A stretch of 14,790 bases of DNA from assembly GCA_036521875.1 (NCBI GenBank), contig DATDGX010000001.1, positions 1-14,790 of the forward strand. The letters run 5' to 3'. A model generated the notes under the pieces. It was not told where the DNA came from and searched no databases. It saw only the letters and a program-made list of their open reading frames with translations. Each line of letters begins with the position of its first letter. The first letter of the stretch is position 1. Made by a program: the position numbers and the translations under genes. The DNA comes from DATDGX01 sp036521875. GTDB lineage: Bacteria; Desulfobacterota; Binatia; Binatales; Binataceae. This document shows positions 1-7,072 of the stretch, piece after piece.

Positions 1-1224
1 ATTGGTGAACGGGTCGCCCATGTTCCACGACGCCTCGGGCAAGTCCTTGAGCTTGAGCTCGACCGCGCGCGTGAAAAATCCGACGATCGAAAAAAAGTCG
101 CGCGGAAATTTCGAGCGGATCAGCGTCTCCATCGCTATCGCGACTTTTTTCGCCGCCGCGAACCTGCCCTCCCAGCTCATCGACCACGACATGTCCAGGC
201 ACAGCACCGTCGACGACGAGCTGCCGTAATCGTTCTCGTAGATCTCGAAGTCGTCGGGGCTGAGCTGCAGCGGCACGCCCGGCTTGCGCGCGAGCGCATG
301 CTTGAGCGTCGCGACCAGGTTCAGGTTGAGCGGGTCGCCGTAGTTGTAGGGGCGGGTTTCCTCGGGACGCATCTCGGTGACGCCGCGATAGTCGGTCATG
401 TGGCCGCCGGAGCGATCCTTGAGCAGGTTCTGATAGATGTCGCGTAGCGCGAGCTGGCCGATGCGGCGCACGCCCTTGGGCGAGAGCTGGTAGTGATCGC
501 CCTTGGGCACCATGTAGCCGGACTGCGCGAGCAGCACCATCACCTGCTTCAGGTTCTGGAAGTCGCGGGTCGCCTGCTGTCCCAGGAGCTGCTGCAAATC
601 CTCCATCGAGATGGTGTCGAAGTTGCCCGACATCAGATCCTGTTCGAGCTGGCGCATCCGCTCCATCTCGTGCATCAGCTCGAGCGCGTCCTCATAGCCG
701 AGGCTCTTGGGGCCGTGAAACATGTGCTGGTTGCGCTCGCGGAAGTTCTCGAGGTCGCGAATATTTTCGTACTCGGCGAGCAGCTGCTCGAAATCTTCCT
801 TGGCCTGCTGGTCCTCGAAGTCGTAACTCTCGAGCTTGCGGATCGCCTCCGAGAGCCGCTTGGGCATCCGCGAAATCTCGCGCTCCTTGTCCTCGATGCC
901 GGGCTTCTTGCCCTTGAGCTGATCGAGCGTCTGGCGCTCCTGGTTGAGAATGTCCTCGAGCTTCTGCTCCATCTCGGAGAGCGCGTTCTTCAGATTGAAA
1001 TCGCGATAGCGCTGGCGCATCTCCTGGCGGAGCTGCTCGATGAACTCCTCGAGACCCATCACCCGCACGCCGTCGAAGTCCATCCCCTGGCGCATCATCC
1101 AGTCCATCGCCTGGCGGACGTCGTCAGTGTAGGAGAGATATTCCGCGAGCTTCTCGAACACCTTGTCGGCGTCGAGCTTGAGCTTCTGAGTGCCGTCCCA
1201 CAGCGTGTAGCGGATGCTGACCAT
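1..1224 (-). CDS. von Willebrand factor A (VWA) domain protein, C-terminus cut by the window edge
   Basis: The frame is open from ATG at 1224 to position 1 (408 codons), so the C-terminal end lies outside the window. The first ~330 residues are charged and helical with long coiled-coil-like stretches rich in Glu, Gln, Arg and Leu. A VWA domain then begins, with the MIDAS metal-site motif DMSWSMS (DxSxS) at about residues 344-350, preceded by STVLCL. VWA domains of this kind bind Mg2+ and partner proteins; no enzymatic role is implied. The start is supported by GAGGA six bases upstream, and only 17 bp separate it from the AAA+ ATPase gene before it. Known MoxR-ATPase/VWA pairs act as chaperones that insert metals or remodel complexes, so these two products probably work together. 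The client is unknown. Confidence is high for the domain and low for any specific function. Confidence 0.88.
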   Translation of the reverse strand, partial: MVSIRYTLWDGTQKLKLDADKVFEKLAEYLSYTDDVRQAMDWMMRQGMDFDGVRVMGLEEFIEQLRQEMRQRYRDFNLKNALSEMEQKLEDILNQERQTLDQLKGKKPGIEDKEREISRMPKRLSEAIRKLESYDFEDQQAKEDFEQLLAEYENIRDLENFRERNQHMFHGPKSLGYEDALELMHEMERMRQLEQDLMSGNFDTISMEDLQQLLGQQATRDFQNLKQVMVLLAQSGYMVPKGDHYQLSPKGVRRIGQLALRDIYQNLLKDRSGGHMTDYRGVTEMRPEETRPYNYGDPLNLNLVATLKHALARKPGVPLQLSPDDFEIYENDYGSSSSTVLCLDMSWSMSWEGRFAAAKKVAIAMETLIRSKFPRDFFSIVGFFTRAVELKLKDLPEASWNMGDPFTN

Positions 1225-1241
1225 CGCGCGTCCTCGGGCCG

Positions 1242-2651
1242 TCAGGCGTGGTAGGCGAAGCGCCCGCCCTGGCGATCCTTGTTGAGCTTCTGATGGAGAT
1301 GCAGACCTTCGAAGATGAACTCGCTGGCGGCGGCCATCAGGCCCGGCGTCTCGAACGGGCCAAGCGTCCCGATTGCCTCGCGCAATCCGGTGACCTCGCG
1401 CAGCGGCTCGGTGTACTCGGACGACGGCGAGGTGTCGGAAACCTCGACGCCCCATCCCTGCTCGAAATACGCGGTTACTTTCTTCAGGTCGTCGAGCTTG
1501 AGATAGCGATCGAAGACCTTGAGCACGGCGCGATTGATGAGCCGCTCGATGAGGTCCTCTTCCTTCTTGTCCTCGCCGACGTACTCGAGCTCGAGCTTGC
1601 CCGCGGTCGACGCGTAGGCCGAGTGCAGGTCGGAGACGCGCGGAACGATTTCATTCTCGCCGTTGATTACCGCGCGCTTCTCGGCGTTGGAGATGATCGA
1701 CTCGAAGTTGTTGATGGTCACTCGCACTGAGACCCCCGACGACTGGTTGATCTCGTTGGAGCCGCGCGCCTCGAACGTGATCTGCGCCAGGATGTCCTTC
1801 ATGAACTGGGGCACCCGCACCGCCATCTCGCCGCGCGGCGGATAGGCGGCCTCCTGCTCCATGATCGCGATCTCGTGCTCGATGGTTTTCGGATAGTGGG
1901 TCCGAATTTGGACGTCGAAGCGATCCTTGAGCGGAGTGATGATGCGCCCGCGCGAGGTGTAGTCCTCGGGGTTGGCGCTCGCGACAAAGACCACGTCGAC
2001 GGCGAGGCGAATCTTGTAGCCCTTGATCTGGACGTCCTTCTCCTCCATCAGGTTGAACATTCCGACCTGCACTTTCTCGGTCAGGTCGGGAAGCTCGTTG
2101 ATGGCGAAGATGCCGCGGTTGGTACGGGGGATGAGTCCGTAGTGAATCGTCTCTTCGTCGGCGAGGTAGCGCCCCTCCGCGACTTTGATTGGATCGATTT
2201 CGCCGATCAGGTCGGCGACCGAGACGTCCGGGGTCGCGAGCTTTTCCGCGTAGCGCCGGTCGCGGCCAATCCATTCGATCTCGAGCTGGTCGCCCTTTTC
2301 TTCCGCGAGCCGCCGGCACTGGCGGCACAGCGGCGCAAACGGATCGTCGTTGATCTCGCATCCCTTGACCGCCGGCACGTACTCGTCGAACAGGTCGGTG
2401 AGCGCGCGGATGATTCGCGACTTCGCCTGCCCCCGCTCGCCGAGGAAGATCATATGATGTCCGGCAAGCACGCCGTTTTCGATCTCGGGCACCACGGAAT
2501 CGTCGTAGCCGACGATGCCGGGAAGGATCTTTTCCTTGCTGCGCAGGCGCGCGAGCAGGTTGTTGCGCATCTCGATCCGCACGGGCACGGTCGTGTATCC
2601 CGCGCGCTTGAGCTCGCCCAGAGTCCGGATAGTCAGCAGCTTTTGGTCCAT
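1242..2651 (-). CDS. MoxR/magnesium-chelatase-like AAA+ ATPase
   Basis: A 469-residue AAA+ protein. Walker A is GERGQAKS at residues 71-78. The Walker B region is IFAINELPDL at 181-190, with Asn-Glu where most AAA+ proteins have Asp-Glu. ASANPEDY at 225-231 holds the sensor-1 Asn, and SRGRIITPLKDRF at 233-245 holds candidate arginine fingers. Between Walker A and B are three Cys (98, 109, 112; C-x10-C-x2-C) that could form part of a metal site. The sequence resembles the proteins annotated as Mg-chelatase or sigma-54-interacting ATPases that precede VWA genes. Nothing else in the window suggests bacteriochlorophyll synthesis, so a general remodelling or metal-insertion role is more likely than Mg-chelatase. 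The gene starts with ATG at 2651 behind only a weak ribosome binding site, 52 bp after the HIT gene, and is probably cotranscribed with the VWA gene. Confidence 0.92.
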   Translation of the reverse strand: MDQKLLTIRTLGELKRAGYTTVPVRIEMRNNLLARLRSKEKILPGIVGYDDSVVPEIENGVLAGHHMIFLGERGQAKSRIIRALTDLFDEYVPAVKGCEINDDPFAPLCRQCRRLAEEKGDQLEIEWIGRDRRYAEKLATPDVSVADLIGEIDPIKVAEGRYLADEETIHYGLIPRTNRGIFAINELPDLTEKVQVGMFNLMEEKDVQIKGYKIRLAVDVVFVASANPEDYTSRGRIITPLKDRFDVQIRTHYPKTIEHEIAIMEQEAAYPPRGEMAVRVPQFMKDILAQITFEARGSNEINQSSGVSVRVTINNFESIISNAEKRAVINGENEIVPRVSDLHSAYASTAGKLELEYVGEDKKEEDLIERLINRAVLKVFDRYLKLDDLKKVTAYFEQGWGVEVSDTSPSSEYTEPLREVTGLREAIGTLGPFETPGLMAAASEFIFEGLHLHQKLNKDRQGGRFAYHA

Positions 2652-2703
2652 CAGTAGTCCCGCAAATCCCGTATCTCTTGGTCCTCAGGTTTGGGTCCTG
2701 GGG

Positions 2704-3297
2704 TTAGGATAAATCAGCCCGGATAGTTTTGAAAACCGGCCTCAGCCGCGCATAGCTGTCTCGCAAATGCTGCGACAGCACGCGCGTCGAGGCAAGTACC
2801 GGCATGAAATTGTTGTCGCCGTCCCATCGCGGCACCACGTGCCAGTGCATGTGATCGGCAAAGCCGGCGCCCGCGGTGCGCCCGAGGTTCGCGCCCAAAT
2901 TGAACCCCGCCGGTCTGAGTTCGCGCCGCAGCAGCCGCACCGACTCCGCCATCAGCAGCCCGAGCTTCGCCTGCTCGGCGGCGGTAAGTAGCTCGGGTGT
3001 CGCGACGTGGCGCCGTGTTGCGATCAAGAGGTGGCCATTGTTGTACGGATAGCGGTTGAGCATCACGGTCGCGAGCCGATCGTCGTACAACACCAGTAGT
3101 CGCTTGCGCGCGGCCTCATTAATCGCTCCCAGGCAGAAGATGCACGCCTGTTTGGTAACCGCGCCGGCGGTAAGCAGGTAGCTGTGACGCCAGGGGGCCC
3201 ACAGCCGCTGCCCCGCATCGCTCACCTGTGCGGCGCTCGCCGGCGCGTCGCCCGGCGCGGAGCGCACGTTCCTACCGCGCCGTTTCCCCGGCTCCAT
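2704..3297 (-). CDS. HIT-family nucleotide hydrolase/transferase (Ap4A hydrolase or phosphorylase type)
   Basis: A 197-residue HIT protein. The histidine triad HMHWHVVPR is at residues 149-157 (His149, His151, His153). LWAPWRHSYL at 32-41 and CIFC at 52-55 match the bacterial clade with an N-terminal LWAPWR block and a Cys pair that, with histidines, can bind zinc. YNNGHLLIATRRHV at ~85-98 is the usual first HIT strand-loop. Such enzymes cleave dinucleoside polyphosphates or AMP conjugates in the cytoplasm; the exact substrate cannot be read here. The frame is open further upstream, but the first 60 extra residues are Arg/Ser/Ala shadow sequence lying in ihfB. I chose ATG 3297, which follows GAGGTTA and overlaps the end of ihfB by 26 bp. 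GTG at 3267 or 3225 are alternatives. Overlap suggests translational coupling. Confidence 0.88.
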   Translation of the reverse strand: MEPGKRRGRNVRSAPGDAPASAAQVSDAGQRLWAPWRHSYLLTAGAVTKQACIFCLGAINEAARKRLLVLYDDRLATVMLNRYPYNNGHLLIATRRHVATPELLTAAEQAKLGLLMAESVRLLRRELRPAGFNLGANLGRTAGAGFADHMHWHVVPRWDGDNNFMPVLASTRVLSQHLRDSYARLRPVFKTIRADLS

Positions 3298-3568
3298 TAA
3301 CCTCGATGCGGAGCTCCTTGCCGGCGCGGAAAAACGGGATGCATTTGGCGTCGACCTTGACCAGCGCGCCGGTCTTGGGATTGCGCCCCTGGCGCGCGCG
3401 CCGGTCCTTGACCGCGAAACTTCCAAAGCCGCGGATCTCGATTCGCTCGCCGCGCGCGAGCACCGCCGCCATCGCATCGAACATCGCGTTGACGATCGTC
3501 TCGGACTCGCGATGCGTGAACTTCTGATGGTTCGCGAGGAGCTCTTCGATAATTCCGCGCTTGGTCAT
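3272..3568 (-). CDS. ihfB: Integration host factor beta-like / HU-family DNA-binding protein
   Basis: A 98-residue protein of normal length for the HU/IHF family. RIEIRGFGSF at about residues 42-51 is the family signature before the beta arms. GRNPKTG at ~62-68 is the DNA-intercalating arm tip with its proline, and IPFFRAGKELR at ~77-87 closes the body. These residues, and its place directly after rpsA as in the E. coli cmk-rpsA-ihfB order, favour IHF-beta over HU; a homodimeric HU-like role is still possible. It bends DNA and acts as a nucleoid and recombination factor. ATG 3568 is used, with an in-frame TAG just upstream ruling out a longer protein. A purine-rich GGAGGGGG lies further upstream than ideal. 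It follows rpsA by 49 bp without a visible terminator, so readthrough from rpsA is likely. Confidence 0.9.
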   Translation of the reverse strand: MTKRGIIEELLANHQKFTHRESETIVNAMFDAMAAVLARGERIEIRGFGSFAVKDRRARQGRNPKTGALVKVDAKCIPFFRAGKELRIEVNGAGETAR

Positions 3569-3617
3569 CGGCGTAACCGCCGGCTACCCCCTCCGGCTTC
3601 AATTCAATCGCGCGCAA

Positions 3618-5360
3618 TTAGCGGTCGCGGCCACGGCCACGAGCGACGCGGCTCGGGTCTTCGCGATCGAGTCGGAGTTCCTCGTTGAGGATGTCTTCCA
3701 TCGAGAAGCGCTGCGCCTCGTGCTCGCGCTTGAGGTAAGCCTGCATCTCCTCGCGCTCCTCATGCTGCTTGAGCGCCTTGATGGAAAGTCCGATGCGGCG
3801 CTCCTTGGGATCGAGCTGCACCACCAGCGCGTCGAGCTCGTCGGCGACCTTGTACAGCGACGACGGCTTGTCGACCCGCTCGTTGCTGAGCTGCGAGATA
3901 TGGATCAGTCCTTCGATCCCCTCCTCGATCTCGACGAACACGCCGAAGTCCGCGACCGAGCTGACCCGGCCATGCACTCGCGTGTTGAGCGGATAGCGCT
4001 CCGCGACCGTGTGCCACGGATCGGGCGTCAGTTGCTTCACACCCAGGCTGACGCGCTCGTTCTCGACGTCGATTCCAAGCACCACCGCCTCGAGCTCGTC
4101 GCCTTTCTTGCAGACCTCCGACGGATGCCGGATTTTCTTGGTCCACGACAGATCGGAGATGTGCACCAGGCCGTCGATCCCGGCGTCGATCTCGACGAAC
4201 ACGCCGAAGTCGGTAATTGATTTGACCTTGCCTTTGACGTGGGTGCCGACCGGATGGCGCTCGACCAACTCTTCCCACGGATTGGGTTCAGTCTGCTTCA
4301 GCCCGAGCGAGATGCGCCGATTGGTTTCGTCGACGCCGAGCACCTGGACTTCGACCAGGTCGCCGGGGTTGACGACTTTCGACGGATGCACCGCGCGCTT
4401 GCTCCAGCTCATCTCGGAGACGTGGATGAGCCCCTCGATTCCCTTTTCCAGCTCGACGAACGCGCCGTAGTCGGTCACGCTCACGACCTTGCCCTTGATT
4501 CGGGTTCCGGGCGGATAGCTCTCCGCCGCCTTGGTCCACGGGTCGGGCATGATCTGCTTCATGCCGAGCGAAACGCGCTCGCGCTCCGCGTCGTACTTGA
4601 GCACCACGACTCTGACCTTGTCGCCGACCTTGAGCACTTCCGAGGGATGCTGCAGGCGGCCCCAAGCCATGTCGGTGATGTGGAGCAGGCCGTCGATTCC
4701 GCCGAGATCGATGAACGCGCCGTAGTCGGTGATGTTCTTGACGGTGCCTTCCAGGATGACGCCCTCTTCGAGCACCTTGAGCGTCTCTTCCTTCAACGAT
4801 GCGCGCTCGCGTTCGAGCACGCTGCGCCGCGAGACCACCACGTTGCCGCGCGCGCGATTGAATTTAAGAATTTGAAACCGTCCGCGCTGACCCACGTAGC
4901 GGTCGAGGTTGCGCGCCGGACGAATATCGACATGAGAGCCGGGCAGGAACGCCGGCACTCCGATATCAACTTTGAGTCCGCCCTTTACTTTGCCCAGCAC
5001 CACGCCTTCGACCGGCGTTTCGGTCTGGAAGGCGCGGTCGAGCTCGCGCCAGACTTTGAACTTCTCCGCCTTCGCGTGCGAGAGCATCACCGTGCCGTTG
5101 TCGGTCTCGGTGCCTTCGAAGTATACGGCGACTTCATCGCCCTGATTGACAGCGACGTTGCCCTGCGCGTCGAGGAACTCCTCGAGCGGCACCTGGCCTT
5201 CGCACTTGTAGTTGATGTCGATGATGACGCTGTCGCGGGTTATGAGGAGGACTCTCCCGACCAACACGTCACCGGGCCGGGGAGCGCGCAAGCTCTCTTC
5301 CATCAATGACTGAAAATCTTTGTCTCCTCCGTTTATTGTTTCAGGCAACGCTTTCTCCAT
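3618..5360 (-). CDS. rpsA: 30S ribosomal protein S1
   Basis: A 580-residue protein with six S1 (OB-fold) repeats beginning near residues 29, 117, 202, 287, 372 and 459. The first two are divergent, as expected for the ribosome-binding N-terminal part. The last four carry close variants of ITDYGAFIDL followed by GLLHITDM or GLIHISQL, the RNA-binding face. S1 recruits mRNA with weak or absent Shine-Dalgarno signals to the 30S subunit. The length is slightly above the E. coli protein. The C-terminal tail is highly charged and ends in an Arg/Gly-rich segment. ATG 5360 is preceded by GGAAGG nine bases away. The gene follows cmk by 52 bp, the standard cmk-rpsA neighbourhood. The leader contains short inverted repeats (CTTCGAAG and TTCC-G-GGAA) that could serve autoregulation, though this is only suggestive. 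Confidence 0.98.
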   Translation of the reverse strand: MEKALPETINGGDKDFQSLMEESLRAPRPGDVLVGRVLLITRDSVIIDINYKCEGQVPLEEFLDAQGNVAVNQGDEVAVYFEGTETDNGTVMLSHAKAEKFKVWRELDRAFQTETPVEGVVLGKVKGGLKVDIGVPAFLPGSHVDIRPARNLDRYVGQRGRFQILKFNRARGNVVVSRRSVLERERASLKEETLKVLEEGVILEGTVKNITDYGAFIDLGGIDGLLHITDMAWGRLQHPSEVLKVGDKVRVVVLKYDAERERVSLGMKQIMPDPWTKAAESYPPGTRIKGKVVSVTDYGAFVELEKGIEGLIHVSEMSWSKRAVHPSKVVNPGDLVEVQVLGVDETNRRISLGLKQTEPNPWEELVERHPVGTHVKGKVKSITDFGVFVEIDAGIDGLVHISDLSWTKKIRHPSEVCKKGDELEAVVLGIDVENERVSLGVKQLTPDPWHTVAERYPLNTRVHGRVSSVADFGVFVEIEEGIEGLIHISQLSNERVDKPSSLYKVADELDALVVQLDPKERRIGLSIKALKQHEEREEMQAYLKREHEAQRFSMEDILNEELRLDREDPSRVARGRGRDR

Positions 5361-5369
5361 TTAGTGGAA

Positions 5370-5375
5370 CCTTCC
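5370..5375 (-). promoter_or_regulatory. rpsA ribosome binding site
   Basis: GGAAGG on the minus strand lies nine bases before ATG 5360. It fixes the rpsA start ahead of the MEKALPE sequence. Confidence 0.65.
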
Positions 5376-5412
5376 GGGAACTTCGAAGCTGCAGCAATCA
5401 CATACAACCGGA

Positions 5413-6111
5413 CTACGCTCGTTTCAAGTGGCTCGCTGCGTTGATCCGGTTTTCGATTCTGGACTTCATCGCCGCGACTACTTGCGCGGCGCTGAGTTGC
5501 GTTGAGTCTATCACAATCGCGTCGTCAGCGCGCCGCAACGGCGCGAGCTCGCGGCCGCTGTCGCGCCGATCGCGTTCGATAAGCTGAGCCATCACCTCGT
5601 CGCGCGACGCGAGCGTACCCTTGCGCTTCAGTTCTTCATAGCGGCGCTCCGCGCGTACCCGCACTTCCGCGTCGAGATAAAACTTGAACTCCGCGTCGGG
5701 AAACACTGCGGTGCCGATGTCGCGTCCTTCCATCACCACCCCGCCCTCGCGTCCCGCCTCGCGCTGCAACTCGCGCATGCGGCCCCGCACGATGGCGAGC
5801 GCGGAGAAGCGCGAGGCCAGGTCGCCGATCGCGGGCTCGGTTATCAGCGCCGTGACATCGCGGCCATTGAGTTTGATCTGCTCGCCGTCAAACGCGATAC
5901 GGATCGATTTCAGCACTGGCGCGAGCTTCGACTCGACGTCCGCGTCGTTGGGGCTGACGCCGGCGTCGCGCGCCGCGATCGCGACCGCGCGATACATCGC
6001 GCCCGTGTTCAGATAGCTGAACTTGAGCACGCGTGCGAGCTCGCGAGCCACGACTGACTTGCCGGCGCCGACCGGGCCGTCGATCGCGACTATGGGCCTG
6101 GCACGCTTCAT
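5413..6111 (-). CDS. cmk: Cytidylate (CMP/dCMP) kinase
   Basis: A 232-residue nucleoside monophosphate kinase that phosphorylates CMP and dCMP with ATP in the cytoplasm. The P-loop GPVGAGKS is at residues 12-19 and NTGAMYR at 35-41 is the nucleotide-binding segment. Later blocks are MEGRDIGTAVFPDA with FKFYLDA, and RRDSGRELAPLRRADDAIVIDST, which is typical of the Cmk C-terminal lid and ribose-binding region. Length is normal. ATG 6111 is chosen because it has AAGGAG eight bases upstream and matches the usual Cmk N-terminus. The frame stays open for another ~400 bases into tyrA, but that extension is shadow sequence. The start overlaps the stop of a 34-codon frame (ATGA) that is a partial copy of this gene's own 5' end. 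The usual upstream neighbour, aroA, is missing. Confidence 0.97.
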   Translation of the reverse strand: MKRARPIVAIDGPVGAGKSVVARELARVLKFSYLNTGAMYRAVAIAARDAGVSPNDADVESKLAPVLKSIRIAFDGEQIKLNGRDVTALITEPAIGDLASRFSALAIVRGRMRELQREAGREGGVVMEGRDIGTAVFPDAEFKFYLDAEVRVRAERRYEELKRKGTLASRDEVMAQLIERDRRDSGRELAPLRRADDAIVIDSTQLSAAQVVAAMKSRIENRINAASHLKRA

Positions 6112-6212
6112 CGCATCTGCTCCTTGAGCCCGTGTGCGAGTTTGCGCGCCACCACCGACTTGCCCGCGCCGACCGGTCCACAGATCGCGACTATGGGCCT
6201 GGCACGCTTCAT
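6108..6212 (-). CDS. 34-residue P-loop peptide frame: partial duplicate of the cmk 5' end fused to a tyrA-like tail
   Basis: A 34-codon frame between tyrA and cmk, overlapping both by ATGA. Its first 30 codons match the first 30 of cmk at 78 of 90 bases, and the first 30 bases are identical. Codon changes split into five synonymous (in or next to the P-loop) and four that alter residues (Cys for Asp11, Lys for Glu, His for Arg, Gly for Val). It keeps a full Walker A, GPVGAGKS, but nothing else of the kinase, so it cannot be an enzyme. Its last codons (LKEQMR, stop) align in frame with the end of tyrA (LNKRVG, stop). The start has only a poor ribosome binding site, so any translation would depend on coupling to tyrA. 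It may be a relic, a translational relay into cmk, or a real small protein; I cannot decide from one genome. Confidence 0.4.
   Translation of the reverse strand: MKRARPIVAICGPVGAGKSVVARKLAHGLKEQMR
6120..6125 (-). promoter_or_regulatory. cmk ribosome binding site inside the small-frame tail
   Basis: AAGGAG on the minus strand lies eight bases before ATG 6111, a near-ideal Shine-Dalgarno sequence. It sits in the codons Lys-Glu of the 34-residue frame. The corresponding place before the small frame, in the tyrA tail, reads AACAAG and is poor. It decides the cmk start. Confidence 0.7.
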
Positions 6213-7072
6213 CCGACTCGCTTGTTGAGCGCGCGCCCGCGATTGAACAGCCGCTCGAGTCCGGCCATGTCGTTCGCTTCGACCATCCGCTGAAATTCCG
6301 CGAACGTCGCGCCGAAAACTTTGAGCGCCGCGGCGATCGCTTCGCGATTGGTCGCGAAGATGTCGCGCCACATCTCCCACGACGATGCCGCCAACCTGGT
6401 CGTGTCGCGCAGTCCGCCCGCGCCGTACTCGGCCGCAAGCAGGCCGCCGACCTGCTCGCCGCTGAGCGCGGCCGCCAGCACCGTCGACACTGCCTGCGGC
6501 AGATGACTCGCGCGGGCAAGGACCTGATCGTGCAGATCGGGATCCATCCGCTCCACTTTTGCGCCGGTCGCCTGCCAGAGCTTTTCGATCTTCTCGACCG
6601 CAGCCGGCGTGCTCTTTGCTGACGGCGTGATGATCACGCGCCGATCTACGAACAACGCCGCGTCCGCCGACGCCGCGCCGGTGGTTTCTTTTCCCGCCAC
6701 CGGATGCGCCGCGACCAGCGCCATCCCGTGCGCCAGCAGCGGCTCGAGCTCGCGCACCACCCATCCCTTGACGCTGCCGACGTCGGTCACCACCGCGTCG
6801 GGCGCGCAATGCGGGAGCATCGCGGCGAGCGTCTCGCGCATGGTCACGATCGGCACCGCAAGGACGATCAGATCGGCTCCGCGCGCGGCATGAATTGGAT
6901 CGCGGGTCGCATCGTCGACGATCCCGCGCCGGAGCGCAACGTCGAGATTTTCCTGGCTGCGCCCCAGCCCTACGATGCGCCCAACCAGGCCGTGATGGCG
7001 TGCCGCGAGGGCGAGCGAGCCGCCGATCAGCCCGACGCCGCACACGGTCATCTGTTTGAAGAGTTGTGGCAT
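6209..7072 (-). CDS. tyrA: Prephenate/arogenate dehydrogenase
   Basis: A 287-residue monofunctional TyrA, the NAD(P)-dependent oxidative decarboxylase of the tyrosine branch. The Rossmann motif GVGLIGGS is at residues 12-19. AHPVAGKETTG at ~122-132 carries the conserved substrate-binding His. SHLPQ at 189-193 corresponds to the usual SHLPH, with Gln replacing the second His. GGLRDTTRLAASSWEMWRDI at ~219-238 is the dimer and substrate-binding helix. No chorismate mutase or ACT domain is attached. Prephenate versus arogenate specificity cannot be assigned. ATG 7072 is used; ATG 7051 (MTVCGVG) is equally close to the Rossmann strand, and neither has a clear ribosome binding site. The stop overlaps the next small frame by ATGA. 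It is separated from the LLM gene by 121 bp, where a promoter could lie, but I see no convincing -35/-10 pair. Confidence 0.95.
   Translation of the reverse strand: MPQLFKQMTVCGVGLIGGSLALAARHHGLVGRIVGLGRSQENLDVALRRGIVDDATRDPIHAARGADLIVLAVPIVTMRETLAAMLPHCAPDAVVTDVGSVKGWVVRELEPLLAHGMALVAAHPVAGKETTGAASADAALFVDRRVIITPSAKSTPAAVEKIEKLWQATGAKVERMDPDLHDQVLARASHLPQAVSTVLAAALSGEQVGGLLAAEYGAGGLRDTTRLAASSWEMWRDIFATNREAIAAALKVFGATFAEFQRMVEANDMAGLERLFNRGRALNKRVG

Larger units (their letters stand above)
6023..6230 (-). repeat. 101-bp tandem duplication spanning the tyrA-cmk junction
   Basis: Three minus-strand copies of GCTCAA start at 6230, 6129 and 6028, exactly 101 bp apart. They lie in the tyrA tail, the small frame and cmk. 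The two units between them each contain a tyrA-type tail, an ATGA overlap and the start of cmk. The cmk-derived 90 bases are about 87% identical. The 15 bases between CTC and the stop codon are more diverged (8 of 15 identical). The layout is what one expects from duplication between the GCTCAA in tyrA and the GCTCAA in cmk. The divergence makes an assembly artefact unlikely and means the event is not recent. Confidence 0.93.

Noticed and set aside
493..1254. 253-codon plus-strand frame of Leu/Glu/His/Val sequence
   Set aside because: It is antisense to the coiled-coil region of the VWA gene, whose own frame is open and domain-supported.
4239..5309. 356-codon plus-strand frame opposite rpsA
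   Set aside because: It is the complement of the clear S1 gene, rich in His/Arg/Leu/Asp shadow composition and without any recognisable domain.
6112..6519. Upstream extension of the cmk frame into tyrA
   Set aside because: The sequence before ATG 6111 is out-of-frame tyrA and duplicate; cmk has AAGGAG at 6120-6125 and a normal N-terminus from 6111.
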